A stretch of DNA of 64,000 bases. Source: Perognathus longimembris pacificus (lineage: Eukaryota; Chordata; Mammalia; Rodentia; Heteromyidae). The translations under genes and the position numbers were made by a program. Positions 1 to 12,948 of the stretch are shown here, in pieces. The notes beneath the pieces were generated by a model. That model searched no databases. It had not been told where the DNA came from and worked only from the letters and a program-made list of their open reading frames with translations. Positions within the stretch are counted from its first letter, which is position 1. Every line of letters begins with the position of its first letter. The stretch is from the NCBI RefSeq assembly GCF_023159225.1, contig NC_063161.1, positions 119,574,958 to 119,638,957 on the forward strand, written 5' to 3'.

Positions 1-783
1 GGCATGTCCAGTGGCTTCACTGGCCCAGAAAGAAGTCCACTGCCCTGTGGTCTAGGGTCTGCTTTCCTCCCTGGCCTCACTGTCACCTCCTCTTTCCCTA
101 CCTCACTCCATTTATTATTCCCTAAAGAATGCAGGTTCATACCTGCCCTTGCAGTACAATTCACTTGGCTGGCTCCTTCTGGAAGTCCAGCTTCAGTTTA
201 GTCAGCCTCCCCATCCATCTCCATGCTTTGTTTACTTTCTCTTCCTACCACCAACTATAGTCACATTGGTTTGTACTACAGTCCTGGCTCTGCTAGGATA
301 CGTGGGCCTGGCCAGTGCTCAGTCCATTGTCTGACCTAAGTGACCCATTAACAACTTTCTGATCAGATGAACAGTTGGAGAATTTCAAGCCAATTTATCC
401 TTCTGGGTATATCAACTTTTCCACCAACCCCTAAACACAAATTTCTTTCTTAAGGTCTTATTCCTCTGCACATGTTGTCATTCAGTTCTTTCTTCCCTGA
501 GTGACACACTCCTGATCATCCATCAATACCCAATGTAAACGTTATCTCCTCCATGGAGTTTGTAATGCCTTGTTAGCAGGCCTCAGAGCACTTTGTACAA
601 ACCACATGGGGTCATAGCTAATTACTAATCACAAATGTTGGCTGGTAGACTTATTTATGCCCTGAATATTCCTCATACATTGTACAACCTCTTTTCATTT
701 TACTTACAATGAATTCCTTCAGAGAAGGGACACCTGATTATTGTTTAAGTGGCAAGTATGGACATGTGATATAAATATTTAGC

Positions 784-918
784 CTCTAGTTCTATGCTGA
801 GTGCTTTATATATAGTATCTCATTTAACCCCACCGAAACAGGTACTCTAATGATCTGCTCTCTAGAGAGTAGGGAACTAGCGCTCAATGAGGTTAGTGAG
901 GAGATTGCCCTTGGTAGA
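784..918 (+). repeat. MIR-like ancient SINE remnant
   Basis: The sequence follows the MIR pattern: a short region near gctgagtgctttatata, then catttaacccca, ggtactctaatgatc, and an aactagcgctcaatgaggtta stretch like the MIR core and tail. It is highly diverged, so family and limits are approximate. Confidence 0.45.
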
Positions 919-1658
919 CTTGGAGTTCACCACTAGGCCTTTCTGCAGTCAGTGATAGAGAGTAGACACTTTTTTTGGAAGGAGGCATGCTTGTTTTTAA
1001 GCAATCAGTACATCAGCATGGAATACAAATTCACCCTGCTTGTCTGCACTGACACCAAGGGCAGCTCTGCTCAGAGAGAGGTCAGTGAGATGCTTGCTGT
1101 TCTGCAGCATGTAGGGGCTCTGGTGACCAGATGGAACAACATGGTGACCATGTGGCCCTTTGCACACCTGTGCCTAGGCCAGCCCCAAGGGCAGCCAGAT
1201 GTCCTTGAGGCCTGCCTCCTACTGCCACATGCTGTTTGTCCATGTGGACAGAAGCTGCTCTGCCAGCTCACTCCTGAGCTCACACCCAGGGACTGGAGCT
1301 ATGAGAAGGAGGGTAAGGAGGCAGAGGAGCCAAGGGCAGTGGAGTTGCAGTCTCTTTATGCTCCCCTTTGAAGGAAGAGCTTTCCCTTGTATCTTCCTAT
1401 GAGGGAGCAAGGCCACAATTACCATGCCTTTCTCCTGGGAAGTAAAGATGTCATTTCATGCTGAGTTTTTCCTAGTAAAGCAGGGGAAAGTTCTATAACA
1501 TGCTGGTGAGCAATGTCTAACTTTTCAGCTCATTAGGAAATTCCATGGGAAAAAAATGGGATAATCTCTGGATAATCTGTGGATTGACATGACTGAGGAG
1601 CCCTGTAGGACTCTAGACTGAGCCTATCTCCAGACCCAACAAGCAGAAATCAGAATTT

Positions 1659-1878
1659 TTTGTTTTTTGGTGCTGGTTCTGGGGCTTGAACTCAGGATCT
1701 GAGCTCTGTCCCTGTGCTGCTTTTTGCTCAATGTTAGTGCTCTACCACTTGAGCCATGCCATCGCTTCTGGCTTTTTCTGAGTAGTTTATTGGAGATAAG
1801 AGTCTCACAGACTTTCCTGCTTGGGCTAGCTTTGAGCCAAGATTCTCAGATCGCAGCCTTCTGAACACCTAGGATTAC
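1659..1878 (-). repeat. 7SL-Geo chimeric SINE
   Basis: Minus-strand copy. Its Geo right half reads in reverse as ggggcttgaactcaggat through accacttgagccatg. Its 7SL/B1-like left half reads as gagtagtttattggagataa through cctaggattacat. It is flanked by perfect 10-base target-site duplications, atcagaattt, at 1649-1658 and 1879-1888. Confidence 0.87.
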
Positions 1879-2836
1879 ATCAGAATTTGTCTTTATGGAA
1901 CCTTTTCCTTCTCTAAGTTCTACGTTCCTACCAAAGGTAGCTGCTTTCATTGGCACGCAGCAATGTGTCAGAGTGGTGACACTAACATGTTGATATGCCA
2001 CCTCTAAAACCCAGAGCTTTACGAGCTCTGTGCTTGCTTCTTGCTTGTCACATCAGAGTCTGGAGTTAAGCAAGATTCCCTTCTGATTCCTGGGGAACTT
2101 GTGTGCATCTCTGAGTTTGAGAAGCCTTGTCTTGATCTAGCCTTGGCTTTTTAAGTGACCGATCCAGAGGCAGTGCTGTATGATAGAAGGTCTAGGCATG
2201 ATATGTAGACAATGCTCAGATGAACTCTCAAGCCCTCCTTTCTGCCACCCAGGTCTACCCAATGAATTGCTTCATCTAATTGAGCTACTGCTTCTTCAAC
2301 TAGAGATCCTGTGAGCAAGGTGGCAACACCCACACAATGGCCTACGTCAAGTCTGTGGCACATAGAAGGTATTTACTAAGTATTAGGTACTATAGCTACT
2401 AGGTGGGACAATTTGATTGGTTGTGCCATTGAACACTCTCTGGGTGGGGCCAGAGAGTGTTAACTTCAACAAGATGGACAGAGAAAGCCAATATGGTCTT
2501 GTAGAAGTGTGATGTTGTAGCTCTATTATTTAACTCTGACTCGAAGGACAGAGAAAAGGTTGGGCAGCATCAAGGTCTACATTTTCATCTGTGAGATGAG
2601 CCATGTAACCTAATCCTGGGAAACAATGGCTCAGAGAATACATGTGTTTATTCATTCAATAAACCTAGAAGTTGGCACCTGTGGAGGCCATAGTGTGGTA
2701 CTGGAACACACAACCAATTGTACTTGGTGCCCGACCAGCTGGGAGCTGGGGCCCTTAAGAAGGACACCTGGTCCACACCGCTGTGCTGACACATCAGGAA
2801 GAACAGCAGTCCAGAAGAACAATGGAAGAGCCATAC

Positions 2837-2955
2837 CTGGGCCTCTGCAGCTTCAATGTTGTGGGAGAGATTTCCATTTTGCACAGGTTCTGAAGCCTCA
2901 CTGGATGGTGTCATTTCAACTTCGGTGCTCGTGCTGTTTGGGAGTTCGATTTTTT
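2837..2955 (-). CDS. Slc24a2: Slc24a2 (NCKX2) coding exon, 119 bp, Ser/Thr-rich cytosolic loop
   Basis: Last Slc24a2 exon in the window. The acceptor tttaaattatgtcacag and donor CAG|GTATGG bound 119 bases, phase 1 in and phase 0 out. The product begins EKIELPNSTSTEVEMTPSS and ends NGNLSHNIEAAEAQ. It is acidic and Ser/Thr-rich with no membrane segment, as expected for this stretch of the NCKX2 cytosolic loop. In the family the loop continues with a short run of acidic residues and then the second transmembrane cluster with the alpha-2 repeat. I found no matching exon in positions 1-2836, so it must lie beyond the left edge. NST and NLS tripeptides resemble N-glycosylation sequons but would be cytosolic and therefore unused. 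Confidence 0.95.
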
Positions 2956-5953
2956 CTGTGACATAATTTAAACACACAGAAAACAAACACAATCAATGGG
3001 GGTAAGAGACACTTCACAAAGGACATTCTGAAATGCTGGGCTTAAGGAGAGAGTAATGTCAGACAGCTGGCCTAGTGTTAGGCTAAATAGCAAAAGCCCT
3101 TCCTATTTCCCCCATGCTCTGTTTCCTCTATTAGAAGCTTTCCATGCTTATTTCTATTAAGCTGTGGCCTCACGTCATGTGATAGTCCTATCAGCTCTGA
3201 CAGCATTTCTTCTTCTTTTTTTTTCCCTTTAGCTGAGCCAGTCATTCAGGAACATAAATGCAGACCTTTAGAAGCCCAAACAACACGCAACCTATGCACT
3301 GTTATTTATACTTTGGACTGTACCCCTCAACCATTGGTTATACTGAACTCCAGAGAGGATATTGGCTAAGACCAAGGTCCTATGCTTTCCTGCTACCATC
3401 AGGCTGTCACTTTAGGCAAATTTCCTCCTCATTCTGTGACTGGGGACTATTCTCTGAAATGGGCAGGTTAAACCAGTTGATTTCTAAGGTTTGTTGCTTT
3501 CAGCTTTGGCAGCATGTGGGCCTGTGCTCCTCCAGTGGCTCTGGGAAGACAGACTTAGCATGTTATGCCTGAGCCTCCTACTGCAAGAACAGCAGCAAGG
3601 AGATGGAGAAGGAATGGAGGCCAAAGTCTGTGTCCTTCCTAATTGAGAAAGAAAGAGCATTTGGGTGGTGTGGAGCAAAGGGTCAAGAGCAGTCAAGTTT
3701 TCCTCTGTGATCTGAGAAGTGATTCAAGGGCTTTGGTTAAAAATTGGGACTCTGCGGCCCTGGGAAGCAGTCAGTTCTGTGTTCACACTCTTTCTCTATA
3801 ACTTGTGCTATGGGATCTGTAGCAAGTTCCTCCACCTCTGTGAGATTCAGTGTTAACAGTGATGTTAACGGTACTAGTATTCTGCCTGTACACCACCATG
3901 GAAGAAGGACACTTTGAAATGATAAGGAAGTATGTACATGGAAAGCACTGAGCAGTGTCTGGGTCAGAACCAGCAAGGTGCAAACTATTTGATTTCCCAG
4001 TCTACTACCTGCCTTTCCCTAGAAGATTCTTTTCAAGGCTAAGAAGAGCAATTCCAGGTGTTCAGGTACCTCAGGATTAGCTGGAGTTCGGTGAGAGAGA
4101 AATAAAAATGCTCCTATTGCAATCTACTCAGTATGGAATCAATCCTGGGGCACAATGGAGCAGGCAGTTGTGTGGCGTGGTGCGAGTACTAGTGGGTATA
4201 TCAGTAAGCTCATGGATGCCAGGAGTCTCAGGCTGCCTGTTGACACTCAGAATTTGTTTTTTTTCCTAACAAGTTCAGAGGATTGAGTGTCTCTATCACT
4301 TTGTACATAAGGAAATAATTTAAGAGGCTCAGGCAATTTCTGGATTTGAAGCAGCTCAATATTGGAAATCATAGGGAGATTCTTTACATTTAAGTATGTA
4401 GTTGGGGCACATAGATGCATACATAGGTTTAAATATAGAAGGCCATAGAAACTCAATTTAACTTGATCTGCCCATGTTTTTAACAATGACTGAGGTACAT
4501 GTGTGCTGATTGAATTATTTAAACTAAAGATTGCTCACTACATTGGGCTGTAGCGATACAAGGTCAGTCTGCCATGACTACCTTGACCCTAGGTTAGGAT
4601 ACTGTGTACTTCAGGGAGCTAGATGACCAAGGATAGAGGTGAGCAATAAGAAACTACCTGTCAGGTAAGTACCTCACGCAAGTGTGCTTTTACTTGGCAA
4701 GGTTTTTTTTTTTTTAACCACCAAATAAAACATGAAAATTAAGTCTTGAGCTTTCTGTGAATAGCAAAGACTTTAGATACACAATCTTTTTGTGTAATTT
4801 GAGGGCGTATCAACATTGGAATTTCTTGGCTTATGTGTCCATACTGTCACGAATGATTCAGCCCAGGCCTAAGGTGGTAAATTATCAGGAGGAAGGTTAA
4901 GATGGAACTCAGGCATTAAGTATTATACTCAATCTACTTCACGCCACAAAAGAGAAGTTAAAAATGTGAAATAAATGAAAAACAAACAAAAAAATCCCCA
5001 AACAGCTCAATTAATTAATCCTAATATCTCAATCAAGGTGTCAGACATTAATGGTGTGACTTCATGTTTCATAAAATAGCAAAATATATATGATTTATAA
5101 TCTCAACTTCAAGAAGTAACCAACATTAATATTTTGAATCCCAAATGTTATTCTGTTAACATTTTTTTCCCTGAGCTAGAAGTTAGGATAAGAGGAGAGT
5201 CAGAAACGTCTGTGGAGTGTCATATATTTTGAGTCTAACACTGTTGGGTTTTGTCTGCAGATAATTTTAGTTACTTGGGAAATAGCGTCATTTATAGCAT
5301 AGATCCAGATTAGGTTAAATTTGGTTTGAAGTTAGAATTAGGGAGCTATATTATAGTTACAGACAGGAGGAACACCATGCTTCAAGTTAAAATAAGACGC
5401 CTGAATGTCACAATCTGGGCACACAGGAGATCTAGAAAAGTCAGCCAAAGGAGACCAGGCTGATGCTGTTGAGTTCATACCAAAAGCAGCAGCATCAACT
5501 CAAAGAGATTCTAGCATTCTTTCAGGGAGAGACTGAGTGGTGACTTAGTGGTTGTTAGCAATGCATAGACATATAATCTGGTTATCAGGCAAGAATTATA
5601 GGAGGAAGCACCCCTTTGTTAAAATATTGAATGACCTGTGTGGGTCCTTTTTTATGTGGAATCTCTAAAATGAAGAAGAGATGGTCTACTCTTGAGTGGC
5701 AATGCCAGGTTAGGGGTTCATTAAGAGTCATTTTACTCCCATTGGGCTTCCCCTAGATTTATTAGTGACCATGCTGTGTCTTTTTCTGCCCTGCCTCATT
5801 CCGAGAAGAGGACCTCATTTACTCCTGTTTGGGAAAGGGCTATGCTAGAGGGTTCTGCACTGGGATGGAGCCAGGGGTGCCTATGCTGAGCCCTGCCCCT
5901 TTGTTCCTCTCAGCCCCAGGAAGTGAGGGTGATGGATGTCTGTCTGTACTCAC
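2956..5953 (-). other. Slc24a2: Slc24a2 intron between the 99-bp and 119-bp exons
   Basis: A 2998-base intron with GT and AG ends on the minus strand. It is mostly unique sequence. A faint MIR-like stretch is visible near 3385-3480. There is no young SINE or L1 in it. I see nothing interpretable in 3600-5900 beyond A/T-rich intronic DNA. Confidence 0.85.
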
Positions 5954-6052
5954 CTACATGGTTGGCAGCCCCATTCTGCCTCTCATTTTCATCCACCTGG
6001 CATTTTTTCTTGGCAATCTTGTGGAGAATTGAAGCTTTTTCTCTGAACCTCC
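5954..6052 (-). CDS. Slc24a2: Slc24a2 (NCKX2) coding exon, 99 bp, basic part of the cytosolic loop
   Basis: The acceptor cactttctcttgcttcag and donor GTAG|GTGAGTAC bound 99 bases in phase 1-1. The product is 33 residues, beginning GRFREKASILHKIAKKKC and ending NERQNGAANHV. It combines a strongly basic amphipathic stretch (FREKASILHKIAKKK, the kind of sequence that can bind acidic lipid or calmodulin, by inference) with a polar tail. I recognise it as the NCKX2 loop directly after the alternative 17-residue segment. It is frame-neutral like the 51-bp cassette. The next exon lies 3.0 kb downstream and continues EKIELPN through a shared split codon. No internal stop or frameshift is present. Confidence 0.95.
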   Translation of the reverse strand, partial: GGSEKKLQFSTRLPRKNARWMKMRGRMGLPTM

Positions 6053-8168
6053 CTGAAGCAAGAGAAAGTGGTGGGAAAGAGACAGAGTGAGGAGGAAGAG
6101 AGTCTTGTGGCAATGGAGAGGCATCAGAAGGCAGGCACATGTCTTCTCCAGTTCTGCTGCACTACAGCAGGGACCATACCACAGGCCCCTGGACCTGTGT
6201 GAAGGGTACTTTCTTACCTCCGTAGATTCTTCAATTTCCATTCTCTCTGTGAGAGCCTCAAGCTGCTGAACCACAGATGAAAGGCCTGACTGGAACCTCT
6301 TCTCTCCCCACCCAGTTGCTCACAAATAAACAAAGAATAGTAAGTATTGCTATTACCCTCCCTACTGTTTGAGATCTGAAGTGGTCTAAATACCCAGAGC
6401 CAATCTGAAGACAGAACAGTTTCTCTGTAAATAAATATTCATCCTAGATCAGTTTTTGACAATGAGCTGGAAAAGAAAACCAAACCCAGGAATCGTTTGA
6501 TTTGGCTTTGGTTTCCCAGCATTTATCATAATTAACATTACAGGAACAGGCATCACAGCTTTCCAGATAAGCTGAGTCAGCTGCAATTAAAGCATTAAGG
6601 AGGCAACTGATTCCATTTGGGGATTTAGGACAAAGAATGATCAACTGAGCACAGCAAGTAATGCTGGTGATGAGACACATTGGGAAAGGTGCTGGGGGAA
6701 AATATAGTACTCAATGTAATCATTTTGAATAGCTCTGCCACAGTGTGATGCTTCATTTCTTCGGGATCATTCACATAATGAATGGGTAAATACATGCAGC
6801 AAGCAAGAAAATAAACATGCAAAAGTGCAGAGAGGAGGGAAAGATAGATAGCACATTTCTTTTTCTTTCTTAATCCTTGATTTTTCTTCCTTGGGAATAT
6901 TCAAAGTACCAAAACTTCTCATTTTAAACCAACAATGATTATTGCCTACATTCAGATAGGATGAGCTCCTCAAAATACCATAATTTTCCCACTAGAAATT
7001 TGTTGCTGGTGCATTTTCTAGCTGCATACTCACAGGGAATCTTATTCTACTTTTGGTTACAACCATATCAACCAAATGTGTGTCTCCTGGAGAATCTCTC
7101 TTCCCAGGCTGGGGCATAGCTGATAGGCATCCACTTCCCCTCCCTCTGTGGTTGATAGAAATCACAAAATATAGTCAAATCAGTTCATTAGGCCTCTGTT
7201 TGGGACAGACAGAATCTGTCAACTCCAACAGGAAGGCAATCTAGGATTAGGCTCTTTTTGTTCAAAGCTCCATTAGCTGTAAATCTAGCTTCCAACATGA
7301 AGGTACCTCTAGGATAGAAGGAGGTTGGTATGGGCAACAGATTTGCAGCACAAAGAGTATTCTGAAACATGGCAGGAAGAGAAACACTACACAGAGGAAA
7401 AGGAGGTCAGAATAGGGCTTTGGCTATGGAAAGAAATGAGAAGGAAGGAGATGCCTTGAGGTCTATTTGTCCTTGATGAATGTTGAAGGTCAGTGTGAGG
7501 GTCACCATCCTGGAAGGTAGTTTGAATTCAGTTATTTTTATTTAATCTACAAGGCAAATTGTGGGAAGTAAAAAGGGAAAGCAAAGGAAGTCTGGGAATC
7601 GGGAAAATAAGGAGGTAAGAGATCAATGAAAGAATGGAAAAAGAGAAAAAGAAAATACAGGAAGGAGGTGGTAGGCAGGAATGTAATGGCCTGTGGTGAT
7701 GCCAGACACTTTCGTGGCTGCCGGATCTAGTCTTTTTTGAGGACCAGATGAAGCCAAAAGAAGAGTTACTTCCTGTGGAATACAGCTCCAGCTGTCCTCA
7801 TATCATGTGCTTTTCACTAAAGAGGGAAAGGAGATTCTGAAACTTCACCTGATGCGAAATTTATCATTTTGTTGTGGAGTCATTCTTAAATCATTTTGCA
7901 ATTGCATGAAATAAATATGATTGGTATTTGGTTTTTTTTTAAACGTTACATATAAAATAATGATAAATAGGAAAGGACTCAGAAGAGGAATAAACATACC
8001 TGTAAAAATAAATCCAGAAATAAGACCCCAATCTGAATAATGTTGTAGTCGTGAAACATGGCAAAGGGAAGTTTGTGAGAAACCAGCTGATCCCATCTTA
8101 TCTGTACTTAACAAGACTCATCAGAGCTTAGATGTATGCCAGAAAGAAATTATTTTATTTTTAAAGGA

Positions 8169-8391
8169 GGGGGATGGAAAGGTGGCTTAGTTAGTGGTAG
8201 AGTGCTTGCCTAGCATGCATGAAGCCCTGGGTTTGATTCCTCAGTACCACATACACAGCAAAAGCTGGAGGTGGTGCTGTGGCTTAAGTGGTAGAGTACA
8301 AGCATTGAGCAAGAGAGGCGAGAGGCTCAGGGACAGCATACAGGCTCTGAGTCTGAGCCCCAGGACTGGCAAAAAAGAAAAAAAAAAAGAG
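8169..8391 (+). repeat. IDL-Geo SINE (older copy)
   Basis: The left ID-like half has ggtggcttagttagtggtag (box A-like) and ggtttgattcctcag (box B-like). The right Geo half runs from ctggaggtggtgctgtggct to ccaggactggcaaaaa, with an A-rich tail. It is more diverged than the copies at 11.4 and 17.6 kb. Confidence 0.85.
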
Positions 8392-8565
8392 GACTTGAAA
8401 ACATGTTAGGAGATAGCCACTCACTTTGCCAGGATGTATCTTTCGGCATAAAGTTAGCCAGGCATGGGGTTGGTTTTCCCCAATTCTTCAAGAAGGACTT
8501 ATGTGAAGGAGGTGGGAAATGCCAGAAGATTTAGGATTTTTATTTTACAGGTAGGTAGAATGTCT

Positions 8566-8769
8566 TTTTTTTTTTTTTTGCCAGTCCTGGGGCTTGAACT
8601 CCAGGCCTAAGCACTGTCCCTGGCTTCTTTTTGCTCAAGGCTAGCACTCTGCCACTTGAGCCACAGCGCCATTTCCAGCTTTTTCTATATATGTGGTGCT
8701 GAGGAATCGAACTCAGGGCTTCATGTATATGAGATGAGCACTTTACCACTAGGCCATATTCCCAGCCCC
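8566..8769 (-). repeat. IDL-Geo SINE
   Basis: Minus-strand dimer with a T-run (its A tail), Geo half and ID-like half ending attcccagcccc. Target-site duplication tagaatgtctttt at 8556 and 8770. Confidence 0.93.
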
Positions 8770-9328
8770 TAGAATGTCTTTTTATACCACGTGGTACCAT
8801 GTGGAGGAGGGACTGCTTTGGGATTTGACAGCCTGTGGGCAGCAAGGCAAGGCAGTGAAGGTGGTTAGGAAACTGTCTCCTCTACAGACGTCAACTTCTT
8901 TAATCCGCCTATGTTCCTTGACTACGGTCACACCCAGCAACCATTCTGAATTTTAAGTGTGACAGTGGCCACTTCATATCCTAAAATGGTTTTCCTGAGA
9001 TGATTAGCTTCTAGAAAGGCAGTATTGGAAGGCTCTCCTTCAGAATTCTGAGCATATACATGCACTTTCCTGGTGGTGGGCAGAGCCTGAGGAGTGAAAG
9101 CATGCTCATCTCAGCCCAGCAGATCTCTGAGGAACCTGGGGCCTCTTCTGAGAAATGCTAATTTTCAATGGGACCTTTCAGGTAGGAAGTCATGGCACCT
9201 TCAGGACCTGTTTTCTTCAAGTTACCATTTCAGGTTGGAGGGACAGTATAGACTTGGGGTTAAATGGAGGAGATTTAGAGTCAAGTAGATCTGACTCTAT
9301 GTCCTAGATTTTTCACTGGCTTTTCCAG

Positions 9329-9435
9329 GTGGTGTTTTCCTTTCCTTTCCTTTTCTTCCCTTTCCTTTTCCCTTCCCCCTTCCTTTCTCTCTCCCCCCAA
9401 TCCCTCCCTCCCTCCTTCCCTTCCTTCTTTCTTTG
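9329..9435 (+). repeat. Pyrimidine-rich low-complexity tract
   Basis: Alternating C and T runs (tttccttttc, ccctccctccc) with almost no purines. An open frame across it on either strand is an artefact of base composition. Confidence 0.85.
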
Positions 9436-10675
9436 GTTCCTACATAATTCTGAGCTTTGTTTTCCTCATCTGTTAAATAAGGAATCCATGGCCTATGTGA
9501 GAAAATGTATATAAAATTCTTATCATAGTATGTGGCTTGGGAAAAAAATCTGCACATAAGAGGAAAAAGAGAAACACTCCTACAGAAAACTTAGGGGCAA
9601 AGGTACTAAGACCCTTGAGTTGCTTAAGGATTATTGCTATTTTCTAGTATCAATGTGTACAGCCAGAAATAAAGAATTAGCCACATAGAGAGTGAGAAAT
9701 GTAAATATCCAGTACTTTCTTGATTTGGTGTTTAGATTCCAGGGAATCTCCCAAAAAATTAGCTCCAAATTTTAGATACAGAATTTGTGTTGTTAGGTCC
9801 AGCCTAGAAGGACAGATCTCAAGAACTATTGTGAAACTTTGTGCCTGGTGATAAAGAATGAAGATATTTTTGAGTATTTCTCAAGGTGAATGAAAGAGTA
9901 ATTTTTTTACTATATTTTAAGGCAATCTTAAAAAGTATAATCTGTTGAGGTGTAAACTTTTAAGGTGTTGTAGTTTTATATAGCTACAGATATTTGCATT
10001 CTTAGAAATCTCAGAAATAGCAAACTATGCCCAAATCGTGAGGCACCTACGTCAAAACCTGGCACATAGTTTTAATATAATTTAGTTTCTTCTGAAATTT
10101 GCAAAAGAGTACCAGTCAAGTATCCTTGGAGGAATGAGTGTTAAGGGGGTGGTAGGGAAGTGTGGAAGGAAAAGATCAAAGCTAAAGGACTAATGTGAAT
10201 AAGAATATGTTTAGAAAAACAACTGGCAATTAGAATCTTTGATAAAACCTCTGAGATATAACAGGCATCCTCCCTCCCTCCATAGTATTTGGAGGGACTT
10301 TTCAGGGGAAGAAAATGAATTTGGTTAGTATTGTGTTAATTAATGAAAACAGCCCCTAAGAAATTCCTTCACATCTTTCCCACAAAGTCTATAACAGGAA
10401 GTTACAAAAGGAAACTTTTGGATTGGCAATCAGTTTAGCTACTTCTGAGCTGCCACAGAGCTAAAAAGAAAGGGACCAAAAGGATTGATGCATAGGAGCG
10501 ATCATACACACCTTGGGGGAATGGGCCATGCTTGAGAGAAGAAAGAAAGAAAGAAACACAAGGGAACACATGAAAATAAGTCTCTCAGAATCTATTTTTG
10601 TGTTTTCCTTTCTGCCTTTTCTGTTTCTTTCTTTGAAGTTTAGAGTTTGGCAGGTAGTTGAGAAAGCAAAAGTTT

Positions 10676-10900
10676 GGGGCTGGGAATATGGCCTAATGGC
10701 AAGAGTGCTTGCCTCATATACATGAAGCCCTGGGTTCAATTCCTCAGCACCACATATATAGAAAACGGCCAGAAGTGGCGCTGTGGCTTAAGTGGCAGAG
10801 TGCTAGCCTTGAGCAAAAAGAAGCAAAAAAGAAGTGCTCAGGCCCTGAGTTCAAGACCCAGGACTGGCAAAAAGAAAAAAAAAAATCCACAAGAAAGAAC
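10676..10900 (+). repeat. IDL-Geo SINE
   Basis: Full dimer starting ggggctgggaatatggccta and ending ccaggactggc with an A-rich tail. Approximate target-site duplications agaaagcaaaagttt (10661) and agaaaacaaaagttt (10902). The Geo half lacks the usual gccagggac stretch, replaced by A-rich sequence. Confidence 0.92.
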
Positions 10901-11450
10901 AAGAAAACAAAAGTTTGCCTCCACTTTCCCCCAAGTTATTCCCTGCTCTTTCTCTGGGAAGCAATGGCGGCAGTCAGGCAGACAAGCCCACATCATTGTG
11001 ACAAAGCTTACGACAGAATCCTTGTGGCAGCATTGTTATTCTGAGCTCTTCACTTTTTCTCAAACTCAACATGCCATCCATCACAACTCTGGTAGCTCTA
11101 TTTTGAATTTCACAGTTCAGAATCTGTTTCTTCTTCTCAGCCCTTCACCTCTAGGCCCAGACAGCATTATCACTCAGTGGAACTGCTGGACTGCTCTGAG
11201 TTTCCTACTGTTCCCCTTCTTTCACCATCTCTCAGGCTCATCTCCATTTTAGGGATCCTTAGGGATCAATATATCAGATGATACCTTCCCTTTTTCTGTG
11301 AAAATCCTGGCTCCCAAGTTTAAAGTAAAGGTCAAGATCCTTACAATGACCTGGAAGATTCTATCTAGTTAAGCTCTACCTGACAGCCAGGGCCTTGTTG
11401 ACTGCTCAAACCAGGCAGGCCTTCTCACTCTTTCTTAAAAACACTGCACA

Positions 11451-11666
11451 GGGCTGGGGATATAGCCTAGTGGCAAGAGTGCCTGCCTCGGATACACGAG
11501 GTCCTAGGTTCGATTCCCCAGCACCACATATACAGAAAATGGCCAGAAGCGGCGCTGTGGCTCAAGTGGCAGAGTGCTAGCCTTGAGCGGGAAGAAGCCA
11601 GGGACAGTGCTCAGGCCCTGAGTCCAAGGCCCAGGACTGGCCAAAACAAACAAACAAACAAACAAA
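11451..11666 (+). repeat. IDL-Geo SINE, young subfamily
   Basis: Near-consensus dimer carrying the diagnostic bases cagaagcggcgctgtggc and ttgagcgggaagaagcc, with a (CAAA)n tail. Perfect duplication aaaaacactgcaca on both sides (ending at 11450 and at 11680). It is almost identical to the copies at 17587 and 58683. Confidence 0.95.
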
Positions 11667-12948
11667 AAAAACACTGCACAATTCCATTTCCGGGCTATGT
11701 CACTGGCTGTTTCTCTACCTGGAATGTTTTTCCTCCAGAATCTGGGGCTCAGTGACTTACCTCCATCATGTCATCTCATTGAGGCTTCTTTGAACTTCAT
11801 TAAATTGGATGAATCCCTATCATTTCTGATGGGCAGCTTATTTTCTCTACATCCAGTATGCCTATATACTACCCATAATTGCTACTGATTACTTGTTTTC
11901 TACTAACACATGAACTCCACAAGGACAGGGATTGTCATAGATTTTTGCTCATTGCCATATTTTCAGAACCCAGTAGGGCTCAAGAGATCCTTGTGTTCTT
12001 GGTGTGTAGGCAAGAATTTGAAGTTCTAACTCCTTCCTGTTGGTCAATGATCCAAAGTAAATGCTTTCAAGATATCCCAGGCCCATGGCTCCAGTGAGGC
12101 TGAAGTCTAACTATAAGACTTTAAGAATTTTGAGAGGTATTAGCGATTTATACTATTGAAGTAGAAGGCAGAGAGAGTCTTACCACTTCTGCACATTTCC
12201 AGGGCCAATGCAGTGGGTGCAGAAAGGAGCTCCTGTGATGGAAGAGGTTCAGTGAGTCCTGTAAATTGCAGGGATCGTGGTTCCTCCTGCATTAGCAAAC
12301 TGTTCCTCATTTGTCCAGGCCTAACCTGAAGGTTTCTCTCTAGATAACCCACACTCCTTCCCAAGTGGATAAATCCATCATTATCTTGGCCCTTGCACTG
12401 CAGCATTATTTCTGTTTTCTGTCCAGAACTCTGCTTTCCACACTAGAGGGCAATCTTCTCTGGTTGAAAGGCTCTCCTCCCGCCATCTTTGATGCTTTCA
12501 ACAAATGTCTTATTAGAATAATGCTCGACTCATTACACATACACATACTCACAGATTTGCAATGAATCTCAGGCAATAATTAGCTCTTCTAGGAAGTTAA
12601 GATTCCTTTTGAACTAGCAGAGGTCACAAATAATCTTCTAGACTATAAAGAGTACACAAACCTGTGCTACGTGCTGAGTAATGATTGGTGAGTCAGGTAG
12701 ATTCAGAAGATAGTGTCCTTATAGACTTCACAGCTTGGAGGGGAAACCGTTTAATAACAAAACCTTCAGGTTGGTGCTCAGATGATAAGGGTTTCTTGGG
12801 GATGGAAGTGTGTGTGTGTAGGTGGGTATGGAAACTCAGAGAATAAAAACAAAAGTGTCCAGGTTCAAGAGGCTACCTAGAAGAAATGGGTCCTCTCCTA
12901 CTCTAGTGGTTTATTTACCTAATAAGGGATGGCTTGATTTCTATTCTT

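Larger units (their letters stand above)
1..2836 (-). other. Slc24a2: Slc24a2 intron, partial (downstream of the 119-bp exon)
   Basis: The intron begins with the donor GTATGG and runs past the left edge. It holds a MIR-like remnant at about 784-918, a 7SL-Geo SINE at 1659-1878 and a weak MIR-like stretch near 2540-2640. The open stretch at 952-1371 on the plus strand shows no recognisable product or splice context. I saw nothing else between 1 and 780 or between 1890 and 2530. Confidence 0.85.

Noticed and set aside
952..1371. 139-codon plus-strand open frame, the longest non-repeat one near the left edge
   Set aside because: G/C-rich and open in other frames too; no domain or exon signals; expected by chance in 64 kb.
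10674..11252. 192-codon plus-strand frame
   Set aside because: Its first third is IDL-Geo SINE sequence, and the remainder has no recognisable domain.
12184..12232. 49-bp minus-strand segment between AG and a good donor (AGTG|GTAAGA), with a long open frame around it
   Set aside because: Its length breaks the phase-1 frame of the adjoining Slc24a2 exons, and the peptide matches nothing I know in NCKX2.
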